A DNA stretch of 64,000 nucleotides from Lachnospiraceae bacterium AB2028 (GCA_000621425.1 JHYJ01000008.1:62001-126000); one strand, 5' to 3'. Positions 15,483 to 24,450 are shown, counted from the first letter of the stretch. Numbers and translations: made by a program. The notes: generated by a model from the letters alone, not told the origin.

Positions 15483-16433
15483 TCATTTCTCTACAGCTGT
15501 CAGACCGTAGGTGTTTCCGAGATTCATGAGACCGAAGAAACGGTCCTCTGATGCAAGGATGCCTGCAAGGGCGGGATCACCGCCGGGGATTGCAATAACA
15601 TAACCCATGCCCTGATACTCAAAGTTAACGGTAAGTGTCACGCCGGGCTTTTCTGCAAGGGCCTCAAGCACTCCGCGGCGCACGCTTACCCAGCGGGAAG
15701 TCGTGATTGAAACTGTTGCGCCGGATTCAGCTGCCTTCATATTGTTCTCAAGAGTGTCGTTGAAAACAGTATATGCAGAAATAACTACCTTTTCGCCGGG
15801 AGCCGCATTTTCGTGCTCATTCCAGTCAGGAATGCCGCAGCGCTCGCAGCACCACATTCCTACGCCGTCTTTCTCCGTGGTAGCTGCCTCAAGCACCTGG
15901 AAGCTGAATATATGTCCGTTCTCGCATTTATGGTGGTGATGACCGGAAGATGAGCTGCTGTCGCTTCCGCTGTTATTATTTTCCTCAGATAAAGTAACGT
16001 TGACAGAGGTAAAGGAAATGGCCTGACCCGTAGCATCAAGAGTAACAGTATTACGATTAATACCAGATATTGTATATGTAATTCCATTTGGAGTAACATT
16101 AACATTACCTGCTGTAGTTGTTAAAACACCCCCAAGATTTGTACTGTTATTAAAGCTTATTTCCGTAATGACGAAACCCTGGTGTGCTGCGAAAACAGCT
16201 GTATCACCCCCCAAAAAGATTCCATAATTCTCGTTAGTACATGTAGCGGTAATATCACAATGAGGACCATGAAATGTATGCCCAACGCCTTGCGGCTCGT
16301 CAGGAACTACCGTGGATATAGAATCAGTAACACTATTCGCCGCATCCGTCACCAGACTCATACCCGGCATCAGCCCCAACACCATCACGATACTGAGCAG
16401 TATGCCCAAAATCTTTTTTTTCAGTCTTTTCAT
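15483..16433 (-). CDS. Secreted protein of unknown function with His/Cys cluster
   Basis: 316 residues with a clear signal peptide (basic start, hydrophobic core about residues 8-26, cleavage after the AA near 32). The middle (about 60-145) looks like a Gly/Thr/Asn-rich beta region. A Ser/His-rich linker then leads to a probable metal site near 163-205: HHHHKC, GH, and CCERC. The C-terminal 80 residues contain TSRWVSVRRGVLEALAEKPGVTLTVNF, a repeat-like module I have seen only in secreted proteins of Clostridia; I do not know its role. No LPxTG-type anchor is present. The gene lies behind a promoter whose spacer contains G10 and has its own terminator, so it is a single-gene unit. Confidence 0.7.
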   Translation of the reverse strand: MKRLKKKILGILLSIVMVLGLMPGMSLVTDAANSVTDSISTVVPDEPQGVGHTFHGPHCDITATCTNENYGIFLGGDTAVFAAHQGFVITEISFNNSTNLGGVLTTTAGNVNVTPNGITYTISGINRNTVTLDATGQAISFTSVNVTLSEENNNSGSDSSSSSGHHHHKCENGHIFSFQVLEAATTEKDGVGMWCCERCGIPDWNEHENAAPGEKVVISAYTVFNDTLENNMKAAESGATVSITTSRWVSVRRGVLEALAEKPGVTLTVNFEYQGMGYVIAIPGGDPALAGILASEDRFFGLMNLGNTYGLTAVEK

Positions 16434-16528
16434 AAAATCACTTCTCCTTTACCTCTTTTTTTTACCTACTATATTTATGGTTGTTATGTCCGTCGCTCAC
16501 TATGGTTCCATAAATACATTACCTCGTC

Positions 16529-16560
16529 ATTGTACCCCCCCCCCATGCAAATTAAGTCAA
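16529..16560 (-). promoter_or_regulatory. Promoter with a G10 tract in its spacer (possible phase-variable switch)
   Basis: On the minus strand TTGACT (16555-16560) and TACAAT (16529-16534) are each one base from consensus but stand 20 bp apart. Ten of those 20 bases are an uninterrupted G run (C10 at 16535-16544 on the plus strand). Loss of three G would give the ideal 17-bp spacing. It would start about 90 nt upstream of the secreted protein at 16433. Confidence 0.6.
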
Positions 16561-16730
16561 GTTTTTATTTCTGTCGGGACCACAATATTTTGTGGTTTTT
16601 TATTGTCATAAGCAGCTTTTTATCTAAATATAGTATTATGTAAACCACATCAGACCCATGCATTTCATTTTTCCAGCACGCCTGCGTAAATTTTTTCAGT
16701 TCGCCGCATGCTGTCCGATGAACAAATCTC

Positions 16731-16759
16731 TTGACACCGGTCCGAATCAGTGCAATAAT
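16731..16759 (+). promoter_or_regulatory. Promoter of the MarR-RND efflux operon
   Basis: Perfect TTGACA (16731-16736), 17-bp spacer, AATAAT (16754-16759, five of six). The predicted start near 16766 is immediately before three direct repeats, so repressor binding there would block elongation or open-complex formation. Confidence 0.7.
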
Positions 16760-16775
16760 TCCATCTGTTTACTAT

Positions 16776-16812
16776 TAAACATTTATGAATAAACATTTGA
16801 AACTAAACATTT
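16776..16812 (+). promoter_or_regulatory. Three phased TAAACATTT repeats, candidate MarR operator
   Basis: Identical nonamers at 16776-16784, 16790-16798 and 16804-16812, each 14 bp from the next, lie between the promoter and the MarR start codon. The position suits autoregulation by the MarR protein encoded directly downstream. Confidence 0.6.
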
Positions 16813-16837
16813 AATTTTAAACAAGCAGGGTGCAAAC

Positions 16838-17320
16838 ATGAACAAAAACACAGATACCGACACCGTTCCCGGAAAGTCATATACCGAATTCTATAACTGG
16901 CTTTTCTGGAACAGAAAACTGAGAAAGCTGTTCAAAAAAATCGATGACGAATCGCGCAGACTCTATGACCTTAAGCAGATAGACTTAGAGATACTCTTCT
17001 ATCTCCGCTATAATCCTTCAGCCTCCCTTGGGGATATAAGCCGGAGCGAAGGACTCAACAAGGCCCAGGTTTCCATGTCTGTAAACGATCTGAAAACGAA
17101 GGGCTACATCGACATAACGGAGAGCGAAAAGGATAAGCGCTATCTTATCTACCGCCTCACTGACAAAGCAGAAGAGCTCTGCGAAACGATCAACACCACG
17201 CATTTTAAAAAATGTGAGATGTGTTTTTCCGGATTTACGGAAGAAGAAAAAAACGCTTTTAAGATACTGGCAAAACGCATAAGCAACAATATTGATGACT
17301 TTCTGGAGGACAAGCTATGA
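16838..17320 (+). CDS. MarR-family transcriptional regulator
   Basis: 160 residues with a central winged helix: LGDISRSEGLNKAQVSMSVNDLKTKGYI near residues 66-93 is the recognition region and ESEKDKRYLIYRLTDKAEEL the wing and following helix. MarR proteins usually repress efflux or stress genes and are released by small ligands. The stop overlaps the next gene's ATG by 4 bp, so it is translationally coupled to the efflux adaptor and probably represses this operon, including itself. Confidence 0.9.
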   Translation: MNKNTDTDTVPGKSYTEFYNWLFWNRKLRKLFKKIDDESRRLYDLKQIDLEILFYLRYNPSASLGDISRSEGLNKAQVSMSVNDLKTKGYIDITESEKDKRYLIYRLTDKAEELCETINTTHFKKCEMCFSGFTEEEKNAFKILAKRISNNIDDFLEDKL

Positions 17321-18813
17321 AAAAAACAACAAAGATCAGAGGAACACTGCTCACAGCATTTATGGCCGCCGCTCTCGTAGTTAACGCCTGCGGCTCCGAA
17401 AAAAAGGCGGAAGAAACCTCATCTGAAGAGGCCGCCGTTATCGAAGTATCGGTATCGAGCCCCCAGGTGATGACGCTGTCCACACAGTCACGCTACATCG
17501 GTACCGTAGAGGCTGACAGCACCGTAAATGTAATGGCAAAGGTATCTGCCGAGGTGCTCACAAAGAATTTTGAGATAGGCGACCATGTAAATGAAGGCGA
17601 CCTGCTCTTCACCATGGATGACACCCTGGCACAGATAACCCTGTCCCAGGCACAGGCGGGACTCTCAAGTGCACAGGCCGGCTTATGCGCTGCACAGGCA
17701 GGCTACAATGCACAGACGGCTACCTACCTTGCTGCAGAAGCACAGAACGGTGTCACTCATGCCAGTGCAGAGGAAACATTAGGGACAATGGATACAACAG
17801 AACAGCAGATGCGGGCAGCACTTGAAACCGCAGAAGCAAAACTTACCCAGGCAAAACTGGCTGCAGGTACTGCAACAGAGAGTTACTACAACGCTGAAAC
17901 AGCACTTGATAAGGCCCTTGATAAATACCATGACAATAAGCCGGGATATGACAGGGACATGATCGATAAGCTGGAGCTTGCAGAACTTACCGCTCACAAC
18001 CAGGCGCTTTCCGCTGCCGAAAATTACAATATGGCACTTGACGCATACAATCTCGCCAAGCAGCAGCTTGATGACTACTTAGAATATACCCAGAATACCA
18101 TAGCTCTTTCCGCAGAAGCCCAGATAGTAGGTGCTGACCAGCAGCTTGCAGCCAGCGCCGCACAGCTTGAAGCATCTGCCGCTACCATTCAGACCAGCCG
18201 TGCCGCAGTTGCTACTGCAGAATGCGGCGTCAGAAATGCAGAGACAGCTCTTGATTACTACACGGTATTAAGTCCTGTATCAGGAACAATTACTGCCATC
18301 AATGTCTCCGAATACAATATGGCCGCACCTTCCGTAGCAGCATATACGATCCAGACTGATGCTCCCGGAAAAGTCGTATTCTATGTAGCAGAGAAAACCA
18401 TGCAGGAAATGTCACTTGGAAATACAGCCATTATGGAACACGACGGCACAGAATTCACAGGAAAAGTGGTAGCCATATCTGATGTTTTAGATGCCGGAAC
18501 CGGTCTTTATAAAGTAGAAGTCCAGGCTGATAATAACAGCCTCCTTCCTCCCACCGGCTCAAGTGTAAACATCCTTACTGTAGCACGCCAGTCCAATAAT
18601 GTCCTGACAGTTCCCGAAAACAGCATATATTATGACGGCGAGCAGCCCTATGTATATATACAGGACGGCAATACAGCAAAACGCAGGGACATAACCACCG
18701 GCCTTATGGAAGACGGCAATGTAGAAGTAATTGAAGGACTTATATCAGATGATAAAGTCATCGTCAGCTGGAACTCCAACATGAAGGACGGCGCCGGCAT
18801 AAAGGTAAAATAA
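17317..18813 (+). CDS. RND efflux adaptor (membrane-fusion) lipoprotein
   Basis: 498 residues. The signal peptide ends in a lipobox-like VVNAC near residue 25, so the protein is probably lipid-anchored outside the membrane. A biotinyl-lipoyl-like domain (about 65-110, VMAKVSAEVLTKNFEIGDHVNEGDLLF) is split by a long Ala/Gln-rich coiled-coil hairpin (about 110-310). A second half (LDYYTVLSPVSGTITAINV) and beta-barrel domains follow. This is the HlyD/AcrA-type adaptor that works with the RND permease encoded 98 bp downstream. The hairpin is long for a bacterium with no outer membrane; its partner there is unknown. Confidence 0.88.
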   Translation: MKKTTKIRGTLLTAFMAAALVVNACGSEKKAEETSSEEAAVIEVSVSSPQVMTLSTQSRYIGTVEADSTVNVMAKVSAEVLTKNFEIGDHVNEGDLLFTMDDTLAQITLSQAQAGLSSAQAGLCAAQAGYNAQTATYLAAEAQNGVTHASAEETLGTMDTTEQQMRAALETAEAKLTQAKLAAGTATESYYNAETALDKALDKYHDNKPGYDRDMIDKLELAELTAHNQALSAAENYNMALDAYNLAKQQLDDYLEYTQNTIALSAEAQIVGADQQLAASAAQLEASAATIQTSRAAVATAECGVRNAETALDYYTVLSPVSGTITAINVSEYNMAAPSVAAYTIQTDAPGKVVFYVAEKTMQEMSLGNTAIMEHDGTEFTGKVVAISDVLDAGTGLYKVEVQADNNSLLPPTGSSVNILTVARQSNNVLTVPENSIYYDGEQPYVYIQDGNTAKRRDITTGLMEDGNVEVIEGLISDDKVIVSWNSNMKDGAGIKVK

Positions 18814-18911
18814 AGCGTAACAGGAAGAACCGACAGGTTCTAAACGGTTACAAATGATCTATAGGAATGATAAAGATAGACTCATAACAAATTAAGGAAA
18901 AGGATTACATC

Positions 18912-21900
18912 ATGTACAGACTTACAAAAATGGTTATAAAGCGTCCCGTAACGGTTATCGTGACGCTGATCGGACTAGTACTTTTTGCCATAGTATCAGT
19001 CAGGAGCATGGACTTAAAGCTCATGCCTGACATAAACATCCCCATGATGATCGTTACGGCCACCTATCCCGGTGCATCCCCCGAGGAAGTGGATGAAAAT
19101 GTAATCGAAAAAATCCGGGAGAGCTGCTCTACTATCGGAGACCTGAAGAAGACTATCACCTATTCCTACGACAGCTACGGCTATGTGCTATTCCAGTTCA
19201 ACTATGGTGCTGACATGGATCAGGCCAGGGAAGACATCCGTGCACAGTTAGACAGGATAATGAGGGATATGCCTGAAGGCGTTGAAAACCCCACCATTAT
19301 AGAAATGGACTTTGATGCCATGGACGATATGGAACTGTCCGTTTCGGCGAAATCCGAAGGAACTGATGTACTGAAGCTTGTAAATGACCAACTTGACCCG
19401 GAGCTGCACAAAGCAGCCGCAATGGCTGACATGACGGTTACCGGCGGTACTGAGTCCTATATTGCAGTGCGTATCATTCCCGAGTATGCTGCACAGTATG
19501 GCGTAAACGCGTCAACTTTAGCTGCTGCCATAAAGGCAATGAACTACACCATGCCTGCAGGTACCGTATCCTACGGAGACCAGACCCTTAATATGGAATC
19601 CACCGTAAAATACAATGACCTGGAAAAGATACGCCAGATCCCCATTACCACAGCAAAGGGACAGACCATACACCTTTACGATATAGCGAACGTAAGCTAC
19701 GGTGTTTCGGACAAGACACAGCTTTCAAGGTATAACGGCAACGAGACCGTCTCCATAGGATTAAAGAAAAAATCCAACTCAACATCCGTTACACTTTCAC
19801 ATGAAGTAAAAAAGATCGTGGAACAGTTCAAGGCTGAAAATCCCGATATCGAAATAGAGATAATCTACGATGCAGCCGATGAAATAGAAGATACGATATG
19901 GTCTGTTGCAAGGACACTGACTCTCGGTATCGTATTGGCCATGATAGTACTGTTCATCTTCTTCGGCGACCTGAAGGGTTCGCTCATAGTCGGCGTCACC
20001 ATGCCTATCTCGCTGCTGACGGCCCTGGTACTTATGAACTTCGCCGGCATATCCCTTAACCTGGTTTCGCTTAACGGCCTGGTGCTTTCAATCGGTATGA
20101 TCACGGATAATGCCGTGGTGGTAATAGAAATGTGCTTCAGGAAGCAGGAACAGGGAATGCGTTTCAAAGACGCTGCATTGGCAGGTACAAAGACGGTGGT
20201 CAACTCAGTAGTAGGCTCCACCATTACTACCGTTGTCGTTTACCTTCCCCTGGTATTCCTTGCCGGTCTTTCAGGACAGCTTTTCAAGGAAATGGGACTG
20301 ACTATCGTTTTCGTGCTTTTAGCTTCGCTTATTTCCGCCATCACCTTCGTGCCTTTCTTCTTCAGCATATACAGGCCGAAAGAACGCGTAAACAATCCTG
20401 TCACAAAGCTCATTGAAGCTGTTGCCAAGGTATATGCCAGTGTCCTTGCCAAAATACTGGACTTCAAGGTACTGGCCGTTGTCATAGCAATAGCTTTATT
20501 CGGACTGTCCATCTTCATAGCAACTACGCTTCCAACTGAGCTGCTTGCCTCCACGGATGAGGGTGTCATCAATATCGACATGGTTTTCCGTCCGAACTTA
20601 AGCCTTGAAAAAATGGATGAAACGGTATCCGCAATTGAAAAATATGTTACGGATTCCGGCCTTACTGAAAAAGTAAATGTTACCATCAACGAAGGTACCT
20701 GCAAGGCAACCGTCACAGCCTACAAAAAGAAAGACACGAAGGAAACCACCCTGGAAGTAGTCGATATGTGGAATGCTGAACTGCAGCAGTTTGCTGAACT
20801 TTGTGAAATCACAGCAAGCTCCGGTTCCACCGGAATGTCGGCTGCCATGACCGGCGGTGCCACAGAAGAAATAGACATAGCCGCCGATGACCTGGATTCT
20901 CTCAGGGAAGCCAGCAAAAAGATCACAGCACTTATGGATGCCACCCCCGGCGTACTGACAGTAACCTCTACACTGGATGATGCAGGCGCCAAAGTCCTGG
21001 TAGATGTCGACCCCGAAAAAGCAAGTGCCAAAGGCTTTAATGCCTCAATGGTATCCCAGAGCGTCTATGCCAATATGAAAGGTACAAGCGCAGGTGAAGT
21101 GACCATTAATAAAGATACCTATGATGTCAAGGTCGAATATCCTAAAGGATACTACACCACCCTTGAGGACGTGCAGTCTATGACACTCACAAGTCCTACA
21201 GGGTTGTCAGTACCTCTGACTGAAATAGCGGACATCCGCATGGTCCAGGGATCAGAAATGGTATCCCGCACAGATGGCCGTTTCAGTGCCACTATTACGG
21301 CTGTTATGACCGAAAAGGACAAAGATGCGATAATGGATGAAGTACAGCCTAAACTTGATGTGCTGGACCTTGGTACCGGAGTAAACTACATTACCAGCAT
21401 GACAGACGAAATGATGAACGAAGAGTTTGCCGCTATCGGTCTTGCTATCATAGTCGCACTCTACCTGGTATTCATGGTAATGGCAATACAGTTCGAGTCA
21501 GCAGCTTATTCGGTGCTCATAATGCTCTGTATTCCCTTCGCTTCCATCGGCTCCGTATTCCTTCTGCTGATAATGGGAGTAAAGATATCAATGACTGCTC
21601 TTTTAGGAGTGTTGATGCTGGCCGGAATAGTGGTTAATAACGGTATCATATTCATAGATACCGCCAACCAGTTCCGGGACCAGGGCGAAGAGATCCACGA
21701 AGCTCTCATACATGCAGGAAAAGACAGACTCCGTCCCATACTTATCACTACTCTTACCACAGAGCTTTCAATGCTTCCTGTAGCATTTAAGCTTGCAAAG
21801 AACTCAGAATCAATGCAGGGCATGGCAGTGGTTATCGTCGGAGGTCTCCTTGCATCCACCCTGCTGACACTGCTACTGCTTCCTACCTTCTATCTGATGT

Positions 21901-21977
21901 TTGAATTCTTCAGGAAGAGAAGAAGAACCGACGATTATCTGACTGAAGAGCCTGCGGTAAATACGGAGGAAGCGTAA
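18912..21977 (+). CDS. RND-family efflux permease (AcrB/SwrC-like)
   Basis: 1021 residues with the two-fold RND plan. TM1 follows IKRPVTVIV and leads to LMPDINIPMMIVTATYPGASPEEV, which begins the porter domain. TM2-6 (about 330-480) hold LNLVSLNGLVLSIGMITDNAVVVIE with the proton-relay aspartate. After a second porter domain, TM8-12 contain ALLGVLMLAGIVVNNGIIFID. The protein exports drugs, detergents or lipids using the proton gradient. AGGAAAAGG lies ahead of the start. It is the third gene of the MarR operon; no terminator is evident before the 268-bp element. Confidence 0.93.
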   Translation: MYRLTKMVIKRPVTVIVTLIGLVLFAIVSVRSMDLKLMPDINIPMMIVTATYPGASPEEVDENVIEKIRESCSTIGDLKKTITYSYDSYGYVLFQFNYGADMDQAREDIRAQLDRIMRDMPEGVENPTIIEMDFDAMDDMELSVSAKSEGTDVLKLVNDQLDPELHKAAAMADMTVTGGTESYIAVRIIPEYAAQYGVNASTLAAAIKAMNYTMPAGTVSYGDQTLNMESTVKYNDLEKIRQIPITTAKGQTIHLYDIANVSYGVSDKTQLSRYNGNETVSIGLKKKSNSTSVTLSHEVKKIVEQFKAENPDIEIEIIYDAADEIEDTIWSVARTLTLGIVLAMIVLFIFFGDLKGSLIVGVTMPISLLTALVLMNFAGISLNLVSLNGLVLSIGMITDNAVVVIEMCFRKQEQGMRFKDAALAGTKTVVNSVVGSTITTVVVYLPLVFLAGLSGQLFKEMGLTIVFVLLASLISAITFVPFFFSIYRPKERVNNPVTKLIEAVAKVYASVLAKILDFKVLAVVIAIALFGLSIFIATTLPTELLASTDEGVINIDMVFRPNLSLEKMDETVSAIEKYVTDSGLTEKVNVTINEGTCKATVTAYKKKDTKETTLEVVDMWNAELQQFAELCEITASSGSTGMSAAMTGGATEEIDIAADDLDSLREASKKITALMDATPGVLTVTSTLDDAGAKVLVDVDPEKASAKGFNASMVSQSVYANMKGTSAGEVTINKDTYDVKVEYPKGYYTTLEDVQSMTLTSPTGLSVPLTEIADIRMVQGSEMVSRTDGRFSATITAVMTEKDKDAIMDEVQPKLDVLDLGTGVNYITSMTDEMMNEEFAAIGLAIIVALYLVFMVMAIQFESAAYSVLIMLCIPFASIGSVFLLLIMGVKISMTALLGVLMLAGIVVNNGIIFIDTANQFRDQGEEIHEALIHAGKDRLRPILITTLTTELSMLPVAFKLAKNSESMQGMAVVIVGGLLASTLLTLLLLPTFYLMFEFFRKRRRTDDYLTEEPAVNTEEA

Positions 21978-22043
21978 GTAAAACTGTTAAATCGCCAACA
22001 GCCCGTAATTATCCGTCGCTTGCAAGCAGTTTTAAACGAATTA

Positions 22044-22311
22044 ACTAAAACTTCCCACACCGTGTAGCCTTGTCTGACGGTGTTTAAGTGAGCCTTAGCA
22101 GTTCTCGAAAATGTTACAATACACCAGGAACGGACCGCCATGGAAGGCGGGACGAGTGAACAACGCTACATGGATGTAGCGTGTGAACGGTTCCGGAAAT
22201 ATACCATAGATAGGGGCATTTTCGTAAGAACTGCTTGGCGAACGGCACCACCGTCAGGCAAGCTACCGGTGTGAGGAAGTTAGTGGTATACAACAAGTGG
22301 GAAGTTTTAGT
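22044..22311 (+). mobile_element. 268-bp MITE-like element or structured RNA
   Basis: A perfect 15-bp terminal inverted repeat (22044-22058 and 22297-22311) is flanked on both sides by AATTA (22039-22043 and 22312-22316), like a target-site duplication. Inside, 22058-22082 pairs with 22252-22273 almost completely, then AGCAGTTCT with AGAACTGCT and GAAAATG with CATTTTC. A branched centre holds CCGCC/GGCGG (22135-22150), a 7-8-bp stem at 22164-22181 and GGAAC/GTTCC enclosing both. A U-G wobble in the long stem favours the plus strand as RNA. No gene is encoded. It lies between the RND permease and hemW. Confidence 0.65.
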
Positions 22312-22359
22312 AATTAAGAAATTGCAGCTTGTGAGTGTGTAGTTTGATTCATCGGATTT

Positions 22360-23670
22360 TCATCGCAGGAATTCGAGAATGACATAATCAGCAACATCAA
22401 GGCCTCTTTCCGTAAGGGCGGCATGTCCGTCCTTTACAGAAATGAGGCCTTCTTTAGTAAATCGCCTGATCCTGTCATAGAACCGGACCTCGAAGTCTTC
22501 ACCAAACTCTGTTTTGAAAGCATAAAGATCTATCCCTTTAGTCAGCCGGAATCCCAGCATTATGCACTCAAATATCCTGTCTTCTGCCGAAAGGTTCTCA
22601 ATTTCATGCATGTCATGTTTGGCGTCTGAAATGTACTGATTTAGATCTGCGCTGTTTTTCCACCTCACATTGTCCATGCAGGAAGATGCGCCAAGTCCCA
22701 AGCCCAGATAATCCTTTCTGTTCCAGTAAACAAGATTATGCCTGCACTCATACCCTTCCATGGCGTAGTTCGATATCTCATATCTTTTATAGCCCTTTTC
22801 GCTGAGAATCTTTGAAGTCAGGTGGTACATCTCCCGGTCCTCATCCTCGGAGGGAAGCTGCACCGAACTTAAAGCCCTTGTCTTTTTTCTTAGGTCATCA
22901 TAGCCATCTGGTGTCAGAGACGGTTCCGATTCGTTTTCTCCGTACACATCGCCGAATACCGTCCCATCCTCTATTATCAGGGAATAGGCTGAAATATGTC
23001 TGGGCTGCGTATCCAGGTTAAGCACTGTTTCAAGGGTATCTGTCCAGTCCGATACCTTCTGCCCCGGCAGGCCACTCATAAGGTCTATATTGATATTGTC
23101 GAAGCCGTTTCTTAATGCTCCCTGATAGCACTTAATAAAGTCATCATATGTGTGGATCCTGCCAAGCAGTTTCAGTTCTTCATCATGAACCGACTGAAGG
23201 CCTATGCTCAGCCGGTTTACTCCGGCTTCTTTCCAGATCCGGAACTTATCTCCGTCCGCTGTACCGGGGTTTACCTCCAGCGTGAGCTCAGCGTCCCCTG
23301 CTATCTGCCAGTACTTTTTTAATTCGTCGATTATTTCTTTTATGTACTTTCCATTAATGACCGAAGGAGTACCGCCACCAAAGAATATGCTGCCGATAGT
23401 ACGGTCCGGATAGGATGACGCTTTTTCCCTGATTTCAGATTTAAGGGCATCTATATATGCCGGTACAGTTTTGTCAGCATCTATCGTCAATATTCCCTTA
23501 TCTCCATTTCCATTACCGCAACCGGACTGACTGTCATCTGCGGCTGCCATGCCACATGAAAAGCCTCCATCCTTCCCCCGCTCTCCACATAAGGGGAACG
23601 ACAGAAAATCACAGTATAGGCACTTTCTCACGCAAAAGGGTATGTGGATGTAGACTGACATTAACGGCAT
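22360..23670 (-). CDS. hemW: HemW-like radical SAM protein (coproporphyrinogen III oxidase family)
   Basis: 436 residues. YIHIPFCVRKCLYCDF near residues 7-22 contains the CxxxCxxC radical SAM cluster site. IFFGGGTPS near 107, the Glu of LTLEVNPGT near 138, RLSIGLQS near 160 and RYEISNYA near 305 are family motifs, and a C-terminal HemW domain follows. HemW inserts haem into target proteins. Between the first strand and YIDALKSEI is an unusual insert of about 40 residues rich in Gly, Asp and Cys (residues about 28-70). An in-frame ATG three codons in is possible; the first has GGGAG ten bases upstream. Confidence 0.88.
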   Translation of the reverse strand: MPLMSVYIHIPFCVRKCLYCDFLSFPLCGERGKDGGFSCGMAAADDSQSGCGNGNGDKGILTIDADKTVPAYIDALKSEIREKASSYPDRTIGSIFFGGGTPSVINGKYIKEIIDELKKYWQIAGDAELTLEVNPGTADGDKFRIWKEAGVNRLSIGLQSVHDEELKLLGRIHTYDDFIKCYQGALRNGFDNINIDLMSGLPGQKVSDWTDTLETVLNLDTQPRHISAYSLIIEDGTVFGDVYGENESEPSLTPDGYDDLRKKTRALSSVQLPSEDEDREMYHLTSKILSEKGYKRYEISNYAMEGYECRHNLVYWNRKDYLGLGLGASSCMDNVRWKNSADLNQYISDAKHDMHEIENLSAEDRIFECIMLGFRLTKGIDLYAFKTEFGEDFEVRFYDRIRRFTKEGLISVKDGHAALTERGLDVADYVILEFLR

Positions 23671-23837
23671 TATATTCTGGCTCCCTGTTAACGATTATGC
23701 ATAAATATGGTTTGACTTGTATATGGTATTCTTGCTATCATTACAGTTAAGCGAATTAAGTTTTCTTTGAAATAAGTTTTCTTTTTTCGTTTGCTGCAAT
23801 AGTGACTAAAATTTAATGCAATGCTATGATTTTAACA

Positions 23838-23843
23838 TATAAT
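23838..23843 (+). promoter_or_regulatory. Candidate -10 box of the rubrerythrin gene
   Basis: A perfect TATAAT lies 38 bp upstream of the start codon. I see no good -35 box at the right distance. Confidence 0.35.
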
Positions 23844-23881
23844 CCTATGCATTCGCACAAAAAGACAAGGAGGATTTCATT

Positions 23882-24427
23882 ATGGCAAAATGGGTATGTC
23901 AGGTATGTGGTTATGTACACGAGGGTGATACGGCTCCGGAGGCTTGTCCCGTATGTAAGGCTCCCGCTGCAAAGTTCACAAAGCAGGAAGAAGGCGAGCG
24001 CGTATGGGCTTCCGAGCATGTTGTAGGCGTTGCCAAGGGCGTATCTGAAGATATATTAAAGGATCTCCGTGATAACTTCACAGGCGAGTGCAGCGAGGTT
24101 GGTATGTATCTTGCAATGTCAAGAGTAGCATTCCGCGAAGGTTATCCCGAAGTAGGTCTTTACTATGAGAAGGCTGCTTTCGAAGAGGCCGAGCATGCTG
24201 CAAAATTCGCAGAGCTTCTTGGCGAGGTAGTTACAGACAGCACCAAGAAGAACCTTGAGATGCGTATAGATGCTGAGCACGGTGCTACTGCAGGCAAGAC
24301 AGACCTTGCAAAGCGCGCAAAGGCTGCAAACCTGGATGCGATCCATGACACAGTTCATGAGATGGCCCGCGACGAGGCAAGACACGGCAAGGCATTCGAA
24401 GGGCTTTACAAGAGATATTTCGCATAA
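23882..24427 (+). CDS. Rubredoxin-rubrerythrin fusion (reverse-type rubrerythrin)
   Basis: 181 residues. An N-terminal rubredoxin-like iron site uses Cys6, Cys9, Cys22 and Cys25. A four-helix diiron domain follows, with ligands in [12 protein letters not shown] (near 60), [12 protein letters not shown] (near 100) and [12 protein letters not shown] (near 160). With rubredoxin first, it is the reversed type that reduces hydrogen peroxide in anaerobes. It acts in the cytosol as an oxidative-stress defence. AAGGAGG precedes the ATG. It is a single-gene unit ended by a bidirectional terminator. Confidence 0.94.
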   Translation: MAKWVCQVCGYVHEGDTAPEACPVCKAPAAKFTKQEEGERVWASEHVVGVAKGVSEDILKDLRDNFTGECSEVGMYLAMSRVAFREGYPEVGLYYEKAAFEEAEHAAKFAELLGEVVTDSTKKNLEMRIDAEHGATAGKTDLAKRAKAANLDAIHDTVHEMARDEARHGKAFEGLYKRYFA

Positions 24428-24450
24428 GCCAAATCAAAACAATTAGAAAT

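Noticed and set aside
22114-22296. 60-codon minus-strand ORF inside the 268-bp element
   Set aside because: It spans paired stems, has no ribosome site and is explained by the palindromic structure.
22044-22311. Known RNAs: 6S, SRP, RNase P, tmRNA
   Set aside because: None of their diagnostic conserved sequences is present, and the pairing pattern differs.
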